Positions 5,433-6,080 of a DNA stretch of 6,080 bases are shown one piece after another. Below the pieces are notes generated by a model. It searched no databases. It was not told where the DNA came from and was given only the letters and a program-made list of their open reading frames with translations. The DNA comes from Chloroflexi bacterium UBA6019 (lineage in GTDB: Bacteria > Chloroflexota > Dormibacteria > Dormibacterales > Dormibacteraceae), in the NCBI GenBank assembly GCA_002427995.1, contig DIZV01000031.1, forward strand, positions 14,340 through 20,419. Reading direction: 5' to 3'. Both the position numbers and the translations under genes were made by a program. Position 1 is the stretch's first letter; every line of letters starts with the position of its first letter.

Positions 5433-5438
5433 ATTGTG
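5433..5438 (-). promoter_or_regulatory. Weak -10-like box before the lipoyl gene
   Basis: CACAAT on the minus strand (four of six to TATAAT) is followed by six bases and then TTG 5426, the same geometry as the leaderless box of the aminotransferase gene. No -35 is visible. This is a possible promoter for the lipoyl-flavoprotein-GNAT operon and a slight argument for the TTG start. Confidence 0.25.
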
Positions 5439-5451
5439 GCAGCATCGAATC

Positions 5452-5479
5452 GACGAGCCGAGGCCTCGCGGCTCTCGTC
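5452..5479 (-). terminator. Hairpin between the glycosyl hydrolase-like gene and the lipoyl operon
   Basis: GACGAGCCG (5452-5460) pairs with CGG (5469-5471) and CTCGTC (5474-5479), giving nine pairs with a two-base bulge (5472-5473) and an 8-base loop. It lies in the 78-base gap after the TAG at 5505 and before the lipoyl gene. No T run follows on the minus strand, so it may be a weak or factor-assisted terminator, or only a structured leader. Confidence 0.35.
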
Positions 5480-5504
5480 GCCGCGCTCTTCCGGCCGCCT
5501 GTAG

Positions 5505-6080
5505 CTAGGGGATTGGCGCGGGTTTGAGGAAGACCGGTGAGGTCGGGACCTTACCCAACGCCGGGTCCTGGTAGGAAGAGGGCGAGGAGAGCGCGGTGTA
5601 GAACCACTCGTTGAACTGGATCGCGCGGTCGGCGAGGTACTTGGGGTCAGTGCTCGGCGCGTAGGGCTGGCGCGGCAGGTAGCCCTGGTCGTCGGGGGCC
5701 AGGTAGTAGTCGTCAGTCCCGTAGAGACTGGTCGATGCGTAGGAGTAGATCGCCACCCCGATCGGCGCGTTGCCGGCGGCGGACGGGGCCAGCGCGGCGC
5801 GGATCTGGGCGATGGTGTCCTCCGGGTAGTTGTTGAAGGCGCCGATGCCGATCAGCAGCCGGCCCTTGCCCTGGTGGTTCTTCTCCCAGTTGATCCAGTC
5901 CGCAAACCAGCCGTGCTGCCGGGGGCTGGAGTCGCGGTCATAGTTCATCGGTACGCCGATGTCGAGGTAGCCCTCCGCGAACCAGGTCGCCCAGTCCTGG
6001 TAGACCTCGGTGTAGGTCCGGGAATGGACCCAGTCGCTGTCCGACTGGGGCCCGCTGCCATAGGCGATGAGAGCGCCGCT
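5505..6080 (-). CDS. GHL10-type glycosyl hydrolase-like protein (5' end beyond window)
   Basis: The last 191 residues of a larger protein that resembles the GHL10 (formerly DUF187, YngK-like) TIM-barrel family. The visible part has YTEVYQDWATWFAEGYLDIGVPMNYDRD, split as residues 23-37 (to the Trp-rich helix) and 38-50 (LDIGVPMNYDRD, a barrel strand carrying acidic and aromatic residues). It continues with FADWINWEKNH and LLIGIGAFNNYPEDTIAQI, a strand and helix pair typical of the same barrel. The tail is rich in Tyr, Pro and Ser and ends soon after a helix (AIQFNEWFYTAL). Such proteins are thought to act on cell-wall or surface polysaccharides and are usually exported; the N-terminus, any signal peptide and most catalytic residues are outside the window. 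There is no evident functional link to the lipoyl operon downstream. The family call is moderately sure; activity is unproven. Confidence 0.72.
   Translation of the reverse strand, partial: SGALIAYGSGPQSDSDWVHSRTYTEVYQDWATWFAEGYLDIGVPMNYDRDSSPRQHGWFADWINWEKNHQGKGRLLIGIGAFNNYPEDTIAQIRAALAPSAAGNAPIGVAIYSYASTSLYGTDDYYLAPDDQGYLPRQPYAPSTDPKYLADRAIQFNEWFYTALSSPSSYQDPALGKVPTSPVFLKPAPIP

Noticed and set aside
4006..5508. A 500-codon plus-strand open frame
   Set aside because: It is antisense to the flavoprotein and lipoyl genes, low in complexity with no recognisable motif; it is a typical high-GC shadow.

Overview
This is a high-GC bacterial window with short intergenic gaps, GTG and TTG starts, 4-nt GTGA stop/start overlaps and at least one leaderless-type -10 box (TATGAT six bases before an ATG). 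This suggests an actinobacterial or similar high-GC soil or freshwater lineage, but nothing here fixes the taxon. No mobile element, CRISPR array, tRNA or rRNA is visible.

Layout. At the left edge, on the minus strand, lies the N-terminal two thirds of a D-2-hydroxyacid dehydrogenase (1-623, running off the window). It is divergent from a plus-strand cold-shock protein gene (823-1026), which has its own extended -10, a structured leader and a strong hairpin terminator. Next on the plus strand is the most interesting gene, 1095-1712. It encodes a FrnE/DsbA-type thioredoxin-fold protein whose active-site CPWC motif is written as TGA-CCC-TGG-TGC. The in-frame TGA sits exactly at the first catalytic cysteine and is followed by a perfect 8-bp hairpin with a GGUC apex, at almost the same distance as in the classical E. 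coli fdhF SECIS. I read it as a selenoprotein with a U-P-W-C active site. A conventional gene call would start at 1194 and lose the active site.

The remaining genes are on the minus strand. A class III PLP aminotransferase (1723-3039) ends 10 bases from the selenoprotein gene, in convergent orientation. Upstream of it is a tight three-gene operon, read from right to left: a free-standing E2-type lipoyl domain (5160-5426), a GlcD-type FAD-dependent 2-hydroxyacid dehydrogenase (3715-5163) and a RimJ/RimL-like GNAT acetyltransferase (3140-3718). Both junctions are GTGA overlaps. At the right edge is the C-terminal part of a GHL10-type glycosyl hydrolase-like protein (5505-6080).

How they may work together. 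The hydroxyacid dehydrogenase, the flavin hydroxyacid oxidoreductase and the aminotransferase could interconvert hydroxy acids, oxo acids and amino acids, but no pathway can be assigned from the sequence. The lipoyl domain coupled to the flavoenzyme suggests a lipoyl carrier working with a 2-hydroxyacid dehydrogenase, which is an inference. The selenoprotein implies that the genome should encode SelA, SelB, SelD and tRNA-Sec elsewhere.
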